From: Owenia fusiformis
Lineage: Eukaryota; Annelida; Polychaeta; Sabellida; Oweniidae
Reading direction: 5' to 3'
NCBI GenBank assembly: GCA_903813345.2
Contig: CAIIXF020000008.1
Span: 26,272,822 to 26,336,821 of the forward strand
Length of the DNA stretch: 64,000 bases
The stretch's first letter is position 1, and every line of letters starts with the position of its first letter. Below are positions 1-13,790 of the stretch, piece by piece. A program made the position numbers and the translations under genes. A model generated the notes under the pieces. The model saw nothing but the letters and a program-made list of their open reading frames with translations. It ran no database searches and was not told the origin of the DNA.

Positions 1-3000
1 TCTTACAGAGCAATTCCTAGAAACTCAAGTGAGTCAACGATTGTTTACTTATTTTCTAATTATTATGTCTTCCAGAAGTGTTTTGTAAAATATTATAACA
101 ACCATTGACATACTTCAGTTTCCGTTTCTGTTTCGTTTTCAATCTAAAGAATCCTTCCATAATGTCTGTCTGACAAAACCTATGTAATAATCAATTGAAA
201 TCTAGAATCAGCATTGGAGATAAATCTAATGCTTAATCTAAAGTGAAAATCTATATTAGGTATAAATATGATATACACTTTGAAAGATAGATTAGTAGAT
301 GAAAATAAATCAAAAAAGAAAACCATCACAAATCTTGATACATTAATCGGACATAGTGATTGAAACAGAAAGGCAAAAAATTAGATGTATGTTTTGCCAT
401 GAGGTGTAAATTGTAAATTTCATGAAAAGCTCTGAACATTGTGCTGTATTGATAGAATTCAAGCCACAAACAAAGATATTTATAAGGATCTCAAATTCCT
501 GTAAATTAAGTCATTTTGACAGATAAATACCACACCATTCAATTAGTTCCTAGAAAATGCTCCTTATTTTTTATGTCATATGAACTTATTGAACAACCTG
601 ATATATCGCTTGAAAATGTGTAATCTTATTTGCAGAATGTGACAAAAGGTGCTAGACACAAAATTGTACTAAGTATTGCCAAACTGAGAGAAAGACCAGG
701 GTTGCTCAAACAATTGGAAAAGGTAAGGGCAACTTGTTACTCAATCCAAACACAAAATATGGGTTTTACCACCTGATTAGGATTTATAAAAAAACACCAT
801 AATCTAATTTTGGGAAATGATATAATATCATTTCAGCTGAACTCATGTTCCTGTAACTTTGTCAACTTGAACTTTAGGAAAACATACTGCGTATCTGGCA
901 TATGTTATTTAGTGAATGAATAGAAACAGTTTTAAGAACTCAATGAGAAAACATGAATTCAAGAATATTTATGGGATTCTTTTACCACCATTGAATGGAA
1001 AGTAGAACATATTTTCTCTTATAAGACAAGGAGTGAATGCAAAGTACGGGAATTAATCGGGAAATTAATTTTCCACAGCGTTCAAAAGTAAGAAGACAAA
1101 TTGCCTGTAAGGATTTATGCTGATTTTTCTTAATATTCAAATTCAATTCTCAATTTAGTTCAAAAATTCTTACAGTATAGTATAGATGTTGTATTTAAAA
1201 AACACATTTGTAATGAACCATGTTGCAGGAGGTTATAGAAGGAGGATCAATTAAATCAGCTTTGACTGAAATGCGGGGCATTCTTCAAACGCCAATTAAA
1301 CTATACAGACAGCCCTCCAATGAGACGAATGAATCAGCCGACTCTGCCCTCCCATCCCCAACAGGGACAGAGGGAGATGGTTCAACAATTCCTGAGTTAG
1401 ATCTTGCCAGCAGGTTCACCAGGGTCATGGGAAAAGGTCAGTTAGATTGAGAACTCAGAACAACCTCTAAAACTGCTCTGAAATTAATCCAATTTAACAG
1501 ATGATCAGTGAAAATGTCATCTCTAACGACATCAACATAAGGTATCAAATTAAATTTAACATTTTTTTAAATACTGTAGATTGGGTTAATTTGGTGCTAC
1601 TTAATTTGGCGATTTTGCCATTTTTGGCATATTGGCGGCTATTTAATTTGGCGGATATGAAAAAAAATGTTAATACAACGTTATACTTGCGCTATTAGCG
1701 AACTACCATGTAAATGGGCATGTTTGGCTATGTTCATTCTTTAAAAGTCCTCAAAAGTTGAGGACCACTGGCGATATTCACCATGTTTGTACATTTTTGT
1801 GAGATCATCCTTTACATTTTGCACCTCGATCGATGCTGCTACTATACCTCACCTTTTCCCTGAGTATTAATGAGTGACTGACCAGTTCTAAGCCAATTTA
1901 TGAGAGACATTTTTTCATATTTTTGTAAAAAATTTAACCGGAAGTGACCTAAATACACTGGACGAAATACCCTAGATAATTCCCGGGGATTCATTCTAAA
2001 TTTTGGCGAAGATTTATATTGGCGAATTTTTCAATTTCGCCAAATTCGCCAAATTAAAGCGGGCGCCAAATTAACCCAATCTACAGTATTATATATCGTA
2101 ATTTATTTAAGAAATGTATTATTTCCAGTTTGTACACAGCTGCTGGTGTCCAGTCACACTGATGATGAATGTTGTAACCTATACACACAGCTGATTGACA
2201 AGTGCATCAACCATGAGGTACATTCTTTATAAAAAGCCTGACTCTGGAGATCATTAAAATGGCAATATTGTAAATTACCACAATTTCAAAGTATATAAGT
2301 GCCACAAAATGATTACCAATAATGTTTGCATTTGATATAAGTTACAGTGACTTGCAAGTTGGATATTATCATGATTTAACAAATTGGGGTGATTTAGTGT
2401 CAAATACTGTTAATAGCTTCCAAAACAAATTATACATAAATTTGATCCTTTAGTTCCTCCCTGTCAAAAATCCAAAACCTCCAAAAGTCCAGTACATAGC
2501 CTTATAATGTCTTTACTCAGGTCTACGAAAGTGACATGACCTTTGCCAATCATATTATGAAAGTAAGATATGTTTGTAAAAGTACTTTTTTCCATTCCAG
2601 GCCTTCACCCAGAAACAAAAGAAGTTGTTGTTCTCTTGGAAACAGCAACTGCAGAAGATCTGGCAGCCACATCCTCAACGTTATGGAGCTGACAACAGGC
2701 CCAAACGCAAGTAAGTCATTAAGAACATTCACTCAATACTCACATTGCTCACCTTATATGTGATCCAACCAAAATACTGAGATGCAATCCCTGAATTCTA
2801 ACTGTCTGACTGGCTCCTAAAAACTGCCTGATCACTATCATTCAAAGCTGATTCTTCACTTAGGAAAACTCAGATTAGCAATTGAGTGATGAAACTTGAG
2901 AGTTAAAGACCTTATGCATTCCCTGCAATTCTCACTTAAATGCTCTTCCATGTGTATGCCAATTTCGCCAAAGCAATTTTATATACTAAAGGAATGTGTT

Positions 3001-4835
3001 TTATAGATTTGTATGGGTTGTTTGATTAAGAATATGTTTTTCATCGATATCTGGCCCAAGGACCATATAGGGAGTAATATGTGCCTGAAGGATTCATCTT
3101 TTGACAACTTTGAAAATTGATCTTCATTCCAGCTCATGGGGAACATTTCCAAGAGGGACGGGGAATGCTCCATTTGCGACAAACAACATCCAACGCAGAT
3201 TGAGTGCCCATGCTCAGCCAACTGGTCAAACGACATGGAGCTTTGGAAACTCCAAAAAACTGATTGGAAACAGTGGCACTGGGGGTCACACTGCACTTGC
3301 CAGGAATTCATCATTCAATCTAGCAGTGACGCGGCCAAGTTCTATTGATGTGAGTTAAAAACATAATCACATGTTGAGAATATTTCTTCTATTAAACTTC
3401 ATGTATTTATTTTACCATTGAAAAATTTCAAACAAAGCATCTGATCTACTCTGTCAAAAGTTCAAAATTTTGCTTTTCCTGTGATAAATCTTTTTATGAT
3501 TCCTTGAATAAGTGTTATTTATTGGTATTTCCCTCATAAACAATATTGTTTCTTTGAAAATAATGAACATTTAGGATGTTCATGTGACTTGTTCTAACTT
3601 AGATGGTCCAATGTCTGTTTTGTGTATTCTCTTTTCTCAACAAATTTGTCAACTTGTATATTTCAGGAAATGAAGAAACAAGTGACCCGTACACACTCAC
3701 TGCCTTCCAGGGCCAACCCGTCATCTACGTTCTACAGGCAACCCAGTAAGTAAAGTTAAAAAACACTCAAGGAAATTTTCTCTGGTTAATGATAACTAAT
3801 TTTGTATTTACTTCATTTGCTTCATTTCATGGCATCACAAATGTGTTGGATGTATTGGAAATACATTTTTTATTAAAACTTGAATCATTCTGAATTTTTG
3901 TTTGCTTATTTTGACCCATTAAATACTACTTTAACTATTTCCTTATAATACATTTTCAAATTTTCCAGCTGCCCCTGAAAATAGTGCCACGGAGCCAGAA
4001 ATTAATGCACGATTAGACTCACTGTGTTTGAGTATGACGGCTCATGCACTTGGTGGATTTGGTAAGCATTTCACAAAGAAATTATTATGACAAAAATGTT
4101 AACAGGTATCTTATATAAACTACCAGTTATGTTTTGGCTGTGTGAGCCAAATATAATATCCACAAGTTGATTAAAGGTGGAATAGCAGTAAATTGGGAAT
4201 AATTCCTAAGAAAAAAATCATTGGTACCTTAAACCTGTCCTGGAGATTGGCTATGACCCCAACTTACTTTTTTCAAAATACCAGAGTCTGAAAAAATCAT
4301 TCACCTCGATATTGATGAAAGAAGTTTCAGTATTGATCGACTGCTGAAAGGTTTTTGTTCAGTGTGATATTAACATGGTTTTCACTAATTTTGCACCCAA
4401 TAGAGGGCTTTTGACCTTTTTTTTATTACATCACGTGGTGACCGTCAATTTTCCCTTGAAAATGTCAAAAGGCAAAACTAAGTACAAGAAACATTGTCAC
4501 CTATTGTAAGTTGATCGAGTTAAATTGATATTTTTGAATGAAGGAAGAAAATTTGCATAAAAATCGTAAACTCCACTTGATGTGTTCTTCATCACTATAT
4601 CGTCATTTTCTTGATACATATTGGAACTTATGGTTCATATCCATTTAATATTATGAATATTCTTCCTTTAAGTAGATTCATTCTGCCCTTTGGCAAGTTG
4701 TAAAGCAAGCCCCCCCCAAAAGCTCATATTGACCCAACATCTTGTTTAATTACTAAACCTTATTGCCATCTATCCTTACAAAAAATGATTGAACTTCTAT
4801 TTCCAGATACAATGGACAAAACCTCTACATTTTAG
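1..4835 (+). CDS. SAMD4: Smaug / SAMD4 homologue, 3' portion (nine coding exons)
   Basis: Smaug proteins bind stem-loops in mRNAs through a SAM domain and repress translation or recruit CCR4-NOT deadenylase in the cytoplasm. Coding exons joined by frame and GT-AG sites are 1-28 (enters from outside the window), 636-722, 1229-1436, 2129-2217, 2601-2710, 3133-3349, 3667-3745, 3969-4061 and 4807-4835 (TAG). They give about 312 residues with consistent phases. Visible parts are the end of the SAM domain (LTEQFLETQ, then [18 protein letters not shown]), the EGGSIKSAL...TPIK linker, FTRVMGK leading into the PHAT domain ([39 protein letters not shown]), a low-complexity middle, and the conserved tail [16 protein letters not shown] ending DKTSTF. 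The match to vertebrate SAMD4A is from memory but runs the whole length, including the C-terminus. The N-terminal half lies upstream. Intron 3 carries a TIR element (1574-2086). Confidence 0.93.
1574..2086. mobile_element. TIR element (MITE) in SAMD4 intron 3
   Basis: The ends are inverted copies of CTGTAGATTGGGTTAATTTGG, and each is bordered by TA (1572-1573 and 2087-2088). TA duplication suggests a Tc1/mariner-type non-autonomous element. The inner part repeats TTGGCG/CGCCAA-rich sequence. No transposase is visible. It sits between the exons ending at 1436 and starting at 2129, in the intron that splits the linker from the PHAT domain. Confidence 0.75.
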
Positions 4836-5495
4836 CCAAAGCTCCTATTTGTGAGAGATATTTTCAATAAAATGAAGCATCATAAGACCCAGTGCTCAAA
4901 CTATTTCTCTACTGATTTTGTCACCATGGCAGCAATAGAGCTTGATGGATATATCTCATCTCTATGGAAACTGATGAAACTGAAGACTTGAGATGAATGA
5001 TGACCATTATAACATTGAACTACATTGTTATGTGAAATTGATGCAGATATGTCATTGAAGTTATATAGGACATTGCTACTTGTTTCAATCTAATCTGGAG
5101 TCAACCATAGAACTTTGTCACACCAGCATCTATCTGATTGTTTTAGTTGCCAGAGTAATATGGTTGACATAGAAACATGGTTGTCATGGATGTTATAGAA
5201 GTATTATTGCCTTACAAATATAGTTGCCATAGAAGCATGGTGACCAATGGAAGATGATGTTCACATTGAATATGATTATGTTAGAAAAATGGTGGCCATA
5301 AAGATATGGTAACCATGGTAAAAGGGTTGATATGGTTGTCATAATAGTATGGTTGCCATTCATGAAGAATTAACTGTTAAGGATGTGTATGTTGCTATGT
5401 AGCATATATATATTTGGTGGTTAGGGGTTTTCTAAGATGACAGATCATGCATTTAACAATGAAATGATGAACACATTTGCCAAGTAATTGTTAAG
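4836..5495 (+). other. Probable SAMD4 3' UTR with degenerate repeats
   Basis: Non-coding sequence follows the SAMD4 stop. An AATAAA lies at 4866-4871, only about 30 bases after the stop, and another at 5607-5612 inside an inverted-repeat element, so the true 3' end is not settled. From about 5155 to 5365 there are loose repeats of an ATGGTTGCCATAGAAGCATGG-like unit. No coding region is supported. Confidence 0.5.
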
Positions 5496-5649
5496 AAAGG
5501 ACCAGGTGTGGTATGGTAAATGTTTTTAGGCAGTCATAACTTAGACCATGACTATTCTGACCATAAATACAACATTTTTATTAAAATAAAATGTAGTAAT
5601 TGGGGCAATAAACGCATCAATCCATCTGCCATACCATACCTGATCCTTT
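5496..5649. mobile_element. Short inverted-repeat element
   Basis: AAAGGACCAGGTGTGGTATGG on the left is mirrored by CCATACCATACCTGATCCTTT on the right, enclosing about 110 bp. This is typical of a MITE or foldback element. No clear target-site duplication is visible. It may lie in the SAMD4 3' UTR and supplies an AATAAA at 5607-5612. Confidence 0.55.
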
Positions 5650-8243
5650 TTGTATTTTTGTGGAAAACTGGCAAATTAGCTTACAGTTGCACTTTATAAC
5701 ATGAAGTACAACTGTTAAATAAATGTACGGTTTATATATTTTTCATGACTTCATGCAAATTTTACTATTTCCATGAAAAACACATTTCATACTTTTTATT
5801 GAAAAATATCTGGAAATAGGAAAATTTGTTAGAAGAATAAGAATTCATGTAAAGGTGGGTTGACACTACTCATTTCACCATTTTGTAGGTTGAATAGTGA
5901 TCCTTTTCCGATCAGTGAGATGAAGTATTTATGACTACCCCAGATTTTGGTTTATGAATCCAACAGTAAGAATGTCATTTGTCCAACATAATTAGTTCAT
6001 CAACCAGTAAAGGGGGATTCTCAAATCTAGGCTTTTGTTATAGAATTCAATATTTTTTGTGTCTATTAAACAGGGAATACTGAATGTGAGGTTCATCATT
6101 GTAAAGAAGTTTTAAATGCTTTGTTAAGGTTCAAATGACAGTATTATCATACCTCTGACACTCTGTGCAATTTTATTTTGTTTAAAGGGCATGCACATAC
6201 AAAAAATGCCATGGTTATCAATTACCTTAACAGTGAACACCTATTACTTTGTAAAATGTTCAGTCAAACGAATTAAACTATAAGCTCATTTCTGTATGTT
6301 TTGATATACATGTAAGCTGTATCGAAATTACATCTGGAAATTGACCCTCTGGCATTACGCATGTACATCAATGTGGTTTATACTTCTTGTTATAATTCAC
6401 AGAATGCTGAGCTGGGTTCTTCCTTTACAGCCAGTAAATTAACTCTATTGACATAATTTTATCCCTAAAATCTGAGAATAAAGGAGTCATACTTATGTCA
6501 TGTCTTATCTTTAACAAGTTATGAAACAAACTTGAGCAGATGTGAGGGAAATTCCAGCAGAATGTATTGTTTAGAAAAAGATAATAATTTTCCTATTGAA
6601 AATGGTTCCTCAGAATCTACCAGCTGAAGAGAATTAATACAATGTACATGAAAATAGAATGCCAATGAAAATAGGATGCCAATGAAAATAGTTAATGTCC
6701 TGTCTCGGTAGTGCTTGAACTTCATTCAAAGCAATACTGTGAAATTATTTGTATGTGCATCCTTATGTAGTGGATTGAATCCACATGGAATCCAACGTTG
6801 ACGTGGATACCTTGTAATTGGCGGAATCTAAGATTGGGTGCCTTTGCCTCAAATTATTCCTATATAATGCCATATAAAATATGAAAAGTTTATAAAAATG
6901 CAGCGTATAATCATATGTGCACTGCTTTGTGAAGTCTGCTTTCTTTATGTCATCCAATTGAAAAAATAAAAAAGTCATCCTATTAAAGCTCAGTTAACAT
7001 CTGCTGAATGCACAGTTTACCGTTTATAGATCAGCGACATTTCTTTCAATAATATTCGACAATAGATAATAGAATTATCGAAGATTTCAAATTGGTTCTA
7101 GTCAAAATCCATGACAGAAATGTAGCTGAAATGATGTCTCTGATATACAAACTTATGAACTTGCATTAAAGTGTGTGCAATAGCAAACCGATTGTGAATC
7201 TCGTTTAATATTGTTTAATACTAGCTATAGACGATACATTATAAAATAGTTATTTTGCAAAACAGTGCCTTTTAAGTGTTTAGTTAAGGTTTGACATCTT
7301 CACTACAAGTTAGTAATAGTAATAATAATATATACAATGTATTATTTTAAGTATAAAATGTAACCGAAGCTTTAAAACATATCCAAAATTAACCAATGCT
7401 AGGTCCACCTAGTGTGGCATTTTCTACAGAATAACTGAAAGCTGGACTTTGTAATGAGTTTATAACTTTGTAAATAGGTTTGCTAGATGAACACTATGGA
7501 TTTATAATGGATGAGGAGTGACCATTCATTGAAGATAATTAATGTGAAATTCCCCTGGGTGAGGTGTCACAGTGGTAGGGGTTACAGTGGTAGGGGTTAC
7601 ATTGGTAGGGGTTTGTGATCGGTGTCTGTAACAAATGACAGGTGGTGACATTTTGCATGTTATTGCCTTTTTTCCTTCAAAGTTCATACTTAAATGGTAC
7701 CTGTTACATGTCTTTTGATAACTTGAACTTGAAAAAGTAATGGTCAGATTTTTGGCGAGAATTACTGATGTACCAAATTATAGTTTCAACAGGTCCTGTG
7801 TTCAACCATTTAACCAGCTAGCGACATCTTATTATTTCAGAATATCCTTGCAATTACCTACTTGGTCATTGCTGGATATTTCTTTAACTTTGTGAAACAG
7901 GTTGGGTACTTGTTAGGGGGTGGGCACTGAATTTGGCGGTTACGCTGTATGTACCATGTATATTATTACCACTGTGACGTTACATTCAAGGCATTCTTGT
8001 TCATTGTGTAGATTGTAGTGTCTAGATTTTGATGTCATCTATGTTAATAAGATGTCATCTATTACAAGTTTATATGTTATTTGTTCTATCTGATGTCATG
8101 CATGTGTATTTTGATGTCTTATATATACATAAGACAAATATATTTGAATGTAGTGTATGTTTCAAAACTCCTACCCTGTACTGTAAATCTGCTTATTTTT
8201 GCAAAAATCTTCACTTGCTGACTTCAATATGTCATAAGAAAGA
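5650..8243. other. AT-rich non-coding stretch
   Basis: No gene is supported. Short open frames here are AT-rich chance frames. A small tandem repeat of an 18-bp unit (about GAAAATAGGATGCCAAT) lies at about 6648-6695, and three copies of AGTGGTAGGGGTTAC lie at 7571-7613. It may include the distal SAMD4 3' UTR. Confidence 0.5.
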
Positions 8244-8374
8244 GACCTTTCCAATAAACCCTGCCACCTATTGTTACATCAAATAGCTGATATATTAACT
8301 AGATTCATGAATACAGCCACTAAATGAATGTTTCTTCGATGTACCAAAAGGGGGCAGGGTTTATTGGAAAGGTC
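8244..8374. repeat. Inverted repeat with 22-bp perfect arms
   Basis: GACCTTTCCAATAAACCCTG and two further bases at 8244-8265 are exactly mirrored at 8353-8374. The arms flank 87 bp of AT-rich sequence. It is probably a small MITE, but no target duplication is evident. Confidence 0.65.
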
Positions 8375-9133
8375 TATTACTACATAGAATATTACGATTG
8401 CAATCAACATGTAAATCAGTTTTAGTAAACATTTTACAGTAGTATTGTATAGCCATGAGAGTCGATTAAATAGAAAAACAATGAGCGCCTTCAGGATTGA
8501 ACTATAGGACATGTTGTATATTTAGGCGAATTGTTGTACATTACAACTCTACAGTCAAATGTTAATGATAAGTCACTGCAGGCTTACCAAAAGCAGCCCC
8601 AGGTCTTTTGAAAGTACAGTAGATCATGTAATGTATTGTTTTCTCAATTGCTTGCTTTTTCCACCAACTTTGCATACTTACCTAAGGTTAACACTCAACA
8701 TGTATATGTACATGTAAACATATACAGTACATCTACATGTATTATTTAAGCCTGAAGTTGTGAATGAGGATTCAGTACATGACTACAGTACATGGAGTAC
8801 ATATATATGTAAGACGCAAGCTCTTTGTATTGTGGCTGTAATATAGTAGCTAGAATGATATAATTGTAGAAGGTTAAATATTTATTGAAGATGAAAAGTG
8901 AAAAGCATATTATTAAGTATTAGTCAGGAGGAGAATACATACATTGAAAGTAATATAGTTCGTAAACTGTTTATTATGAAGTCGCTAAGCTAAAATTGTA
9001 CACTGAAAATAATTCCATCCTCAATGTCAAGTTTTCTGATTTCAAACACCTTGTACCACTTGTACTTTGATTATGAGGTTAAATTTAAAACACTAGATAG
9101 ATTTGAGATCAGTGCAGAGTGTTGTCTTATATA
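8375..9133. other. AT-rich spacer, nothing recognised
   Basis: No long open frame, RNA gene or clear repeat structure is seen. The stretch at 8690-8810 is rich in TACATGTA-type dyads. Confidence 0.5.
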
Positions 9134-9375
9134 AGGGGGGGGAGAAACCCCAGGATTCAAAGATGACATACGCTTATAATGTAAATCTGTTTTGAGATGA
9201 CATCGTCGCTGATTGGTTTAGCGAGTCGATCGTTGATTGGTTTAAAAATAGGTCAATTTGAAAACTTTGAAAACCAAGATGGAGGGTAAACAAATATACG
9301 TACTTCCGGGAAAGGAGGTGCGCGAAGGAGGAAATCGTATGTCATCAATTGAATCATGGGGTTTTCCCTCCTCTT
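9134..9375. mobile_element. TIR element with 10-bp target duplication
   Basis: The left end (AGGGGGGGGAGAAACCCCAG, then GATTC and GATGACATACG) is an imperfect inverted copy of the right end (CGTATGTCATC...GGGGTTTTCCCTCCTCTT). GTCTTATATA occurs directly outside both ends (9124-9133 and 9376-9385). A 9-10 bp duplication fits Mutator-like elements; if only eight bases count, hAT is possible. The 242-bp body has no coding capacity. Confidence 0.75.
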
Positions 9376-9385
9376 GTCTTATATA

Positions 9386-10134
9386 TTACTAGAACTATAT
9401 GGTTATTCAGTAATGCAAAGTGAATAAGAAGGTAACATTGTATCTAGTCTACACATTCTACTGAGACAAACTGTATCAGCAGGAAATGCTCGAGAACTTA
9501 AAAACATTTGCTCATAGATAAATAGAAACATAGTATGATTCTAAACTAGTATCAGTTTGTATGATTTTGCAGAAAAGTAGATTTTCACAAAAAGGATATT
9601 TCTTCAGTAGAATGTGTCTCTAGTTTGCTTCTGATATTTCTCTTTCTATATCCTCTTGAGCATGTGGCACTATGTCCCTGGCCAGCATGTTGATTTGAAA
9701 AACTTAAAAGTTGAACTGATTGTCCTGTGATGACATAAAAGCATCATTTACTTTTGGGAATTAAATTTAGAAAATCTTTCTTATGTAACTTTTTTTTTTA
9801 ATTATGAAGAAATTGAAGCACATTTGGGTCAAGAGAATTACGTCATTGTAGAATAAAGCGACATAAATTAGGTGAAATGTGAGATCCAATTCAAAGGTTT
9901 TTTCAAAATTACTGTTTTCAAAAAGGAGTAAAATCTCATTTTCTGTCATTTTGACATGGAAGGATAAGGTTGAAACATAAGCTGTACTGTATTGAAGAAT
10001 TTGAAATGCATTAACAAATAACATTTTAGCATGTATTCTAGGATTAATGGGATTTTTTTTGTTGTAAAACAGGGAGGATATTTAAAATACCTCGATCACC
10101 CTGTTAAAATATTTGGAAAGATAGGCTACATGCA
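9386..10134. other. AT-rich spacer, nothing recognised
   Basis: No supported gene. Only short AT-rich open frames are present. Confidence 0.5.
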
Positions 10135-10496
10135 TTCTTATTATCCCAACGAACAAAGTTCGGTAGGGATTTAGTGAAGTCTTCCTAGTTCCAACCTTAT
10201 TTAAGTTGTCTGTCTGTCCATCCATCGGTCTGTCCATCCATCTACCTGTCTGTCTATCCATCCATTTGTCTGTCTGTCCATCCATCTGTCTGTCCATCCA
10301 TCCATCCATCCATCCATCTGTCAGTCCATCCATCTGTCTGTCTGTCTGTCCACCCATCCATCCATCCATCTGTCTTGTCTCCAACTGTCTTGTTTGTCTA
10401 TCCATGCGTTTGTCTCTCCAGGTAGTTCCTTAAACATAATAACGCATTTTTTTTGTTCATTGGGATTCACTTCCCCACGGAGTTGCCATTTTTTGA
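10135..10496 (-). repeat. Dispersed repeat family A, near-complete copy with internal microsatellite
   Basis: Read on the minus strand, it starts with AATGGCAACTCCGTGG, passes a long tetranucleotide array (TCCA/TGTC units, 10206-10390 on the plus strand) and ends with AATCCCTACCGAAC and GTTCGTTGGGATAA. Related copies or pieces lie at 11862-12090, 13791-14350, 21750-22090, 25820-25870 and 30019-30255. The array is open in several frames on both strands only because of its composition. This is a non-autonomous element with a satellite core; I cannot name the family. Confidence 0.65.
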
Positions 10497-11861
10497 CTTC
10501 TTATAACATTGTGTTCAAGTTGTGACCTATACTGTACTTGTAGGTCTATAGAGGACATTTGTAGTTAGTATATGCTTGTACTGTGCTTAGTAATTAGATG
10601 TAATTTGGACATTACTGGATAATATTTAGCCATTTAGACCTGGAGATTTTCATTGATGGAAAATCATAGTAAATAATGTTCGGGGAATCTTTATTTTTCA
10701 AATGTAGCATATTAAAAGATTCTTGTCTGATTTTCCAAGCAAGGGGACATTACAAAAATTGCTTAAATGAGTTTTCACCTTGCCCTTAACAGAGTGTTTG
10801 GGACTTGATGTAATATTAGGCAAACATAAAGGATATATTCTAAAATATATATATTGGCAGACATTTTCATTCAATAATAATGTCATTCACTTTCACTGCG
10901 CATCCTAATGATAACAAAAAACACAAGTGCCATCTCTTATCAACACTGCTTGCATTGAAAAATCCGTTTTTATGCTACAATTTGTAAAAATTAGAAATCC
11001 CAAATATTACCAGGTTTAAATAAGATACAGAGGTTTCATTTTTGAAACCTGATTGATGTATTTTGGCAATGTTGTTGTTAAGCTACTAGGTGTAGTTAAA
11101 TGTATTCCAGAATTTTGTATGCCTTAATGATATGATGGATGACATAGTCTGAGACTGTGCATTCTTTAGTATGTTCTACAGCAAGCCTGTATGTAGTTAC
11201 CTAAGGGATTTGGAAATAAATTGTATTCAGTATTAAATGTTTTGTTCAGAATGTTGGGTTGATCAGAAAAATGAATTAACATCCCTAAAATAAGTAATAT
11301 TATTATTATCTCCCTGTCAAGTTTCTCATTCTTTGATTGGGATGCTTATTGTTATTGGTTAAGTGGCCCTTGTTTTGAAAAGCAAATATTCCCTAGACTC
11401 CATTTTTATCCCTCTTTTTTCAAAGTGCTATATTGTCATCATTTTGTGGTGATGAGTGTGTGCGCATCTGACAGTCTGTCTATCTCAGCGAGCCCCACAT
11501 TAAATCAAACACCGAACACATTGAGAGGAAATTGGACATTGAAGCATTAAGATAAGAAAACAATTTAAACAAAATGATGATAGGTGTTCATTTAGTGACC
11601 AAGAATGAATTGCTACTGACAAGAAATCGAAGTTTTGAAGTTAAATTCATGGAAAATATCTTGTACCCTGTATCCAAATTGAAATTTTGATATGTCCCAT
11701 GTTTGACCCACATGTCTCTGATAAACATGTAAAATCTATGCATTTCCTTGAATAAGATCTGTAATTAAGAACATTTTTAAGATATTAGCTCAAATTATTC
11801 TGAAATTGAGTCAATTTTGAAAGATTTTGATCGCAATCTATGCTTTTACTTTAATATATTA
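10497..11861. other. Spacer, nothing recognised
   Basis: AT-rich sequence without a supported coding region, RNA or repeat array. Confidence 0.5.
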
Positions 11862-12103
11862 ACTAGAAAAACAGCAACTCCATGGAGTAGGAAATCGCTC
11901 CGAACAAAACATATTTTGATAATAAGTGGCCATCTTGAAAATTTCTTCTTGAACAGAGCATATCAAGAATATAAAATTTGAACCAAATCCATTCTCTGGT
12001 ATTTGAGTTATCAAAGATTACGTGGCCATTTTGAAATTCAGCTACCATCTTGAAAATCTCTTCTTGAAGAGAGCTATTGTGTCCTTAGGCATCAGCATAC
12101 ATA
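11862..12103 (+). repeat. Dispersed repeat family A, partial copy
   Basis: It contains CAGCAACTCCATGGAGTAGG near 11873, then GAACCAAATCCATTCTCTGG and TTTGAGTTATCAAAGATTAC, the recurring phrases of family A. It runs directly into a 17-bp satellite. Confidence 0.6.
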
Positions 12104-12225
12104 TATATACTTGTATATCATATATACTTGTATATCATATATACTTGTATATCATATATACTTGTATATCATATATACTTGTATATCATATATACATATA
12201 TCATATACATATATATACTTGTATA
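12104..12225. repeat. 17-bp tandem repeat (about seven copies)
   Basis: The unit is ATATACTTGTATATCAT, with the last copies degraded to TA-rich sequence. It makes a chance open frame. Confidence 0.85.
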
Positions 12226-13790
12226 TCACATCATAATTAATTCACTTGAGACCTCGGTAAAAAGTGCAATGTAAAGCTTTAAGTATGATAAATATGACAT
12301 GTTTCTTTAAAAAAACAGAATATGAATATGTTTTATATACATATCTTTTATATACACATTTTCACATAAGAAGACTTCAAATGTGACACCATTAATAAAT
12401 GAATCAAGAATTGATGCACATATAAATTGTGCATACTTCCATTCATCTACAATTTATACTTATCACGCAAAGCAACTATTGAATATTTTAGTTTTTAAAA
12501 CCATATATGTAGTTCCACACAAGTCATGAAATAAATGTTATATTCTATAAGGATTTTTGTATGGGGACAGCACCTTACTGGCTTTGGGTGGGCCCAGAAA
12601 AAAATTTTGAGCCAAAGAAGGGGGCCTTTTTGGTAATTATTTTTTAATTTCAGGCCAAATTGGGCCCAGAAAATGGGCCTCAAAATTTGGGGGGCCCAAA
12701 ATTTTTTTCCACGCAAGCGCGAAAGTTTTTTTCTCTGACCTGAAATTTGGGACCCCCCCTTGTTGGTTCCCAGATCTGCCCCTGTTCACTCTGAATAATT
12801 TGGGTAGGTATGTGCAATTTTGCCATAAACCATGGAAACTTGCCAATCTGAGAGGAAAAACATAGAAATATTATTGAAGAAGGTAACTTTTTGGGTCAAA
12901 ATTCATTTTTCTGCAAAAAATGGTATTAAATTGGTTAAAATCAGTTGCCGGGGCTTTGAACAAATCAATGGAGAACTGGATTTTCTAGTCAATTTTAATG
13001 CTATTTTGAATAATTTAGTCCCTGCAAACTCAGGGAATTAAACATGGAAACCTTCAATCTTGAGAGGAAATTAACAAGGAAAAATGCTCAAGAAGGAGGT
13101 CTTTGGCATGGCACATAGGTATTAAGAAGTATGTATATTGGAGTGAAACCCCCGATGGACAGTAGTTGTCAAAAGATGCCAATATCAAAATTTTAAAGCT
13201 CACTTCAGTTTAATTGAAAGGTGTGCAAGTGTGTAGGTTTTACATCCACCATTATATCTACTATCTTGAATAAACATTATTCTTTTGCTTGTAGCAAACA
13301 AAATTGCCAACTTTCTTCTTACAAACTTCTTTACTTGTGGCTTATAATGCAGTTCTACAAAGCCGCAGACATGTGCTTGTTATATGTTAGTTATATATGG
13401 AAATAAATCATTAATAAAAAAAATTCTATTAGTTTTACAATGAGAAATTCGATCAGTTATGATTTTATGTTTTGCAACCTTTTGAAAAACTGATCTCTAA
13501 ATTATAATGTATGGGAATTACATGTCTTAAAATCTATAGAAAATGGTGGGAGGGATTTAAAAGTTTAACAAACGCCTATAATACAGTTCTTTCAATTACG
13601 TATACTTTGCATAGCATGAGAAGACTTTATTTTTTATAAGGTTTCTAATAATTTTGATAGATGCCCACACCCCATTTCAAAAATGTTAGGATGGGGTAGG
13701 ATGTTTTGACAATTAGTTTGGTATGACATGTGTGACTCGTAACATTCGTGCATAAACTAAACTAGCTTCTTTCACTTTCCAGGAACTTTT
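12226..13790. other. Spacer with old repeat fragments
   Basis: From 12570 to 12780 there is a GGGCCC/AAATTT-rich segment in the style of the hAT-like element at 47412-49023. From about 12830 to 13110 two loosely similar segments share ATGGAAAC...GAGAGGAAA...AAGAAGG. No gene is supported. Confidence 0.45.

Noticed and set aside
3101-3358. Alternative frames over the SAMD4 exon at 3133-3349
   Set aside because: Only one frame continues the PHAT-to-tail reading with matching intron phases.
10082-10433. Open frames rich in MDRQTDG / CLSIHPS
   Set aside because: A TCCA/TGTC microsatellite inside a dispersed repeat.
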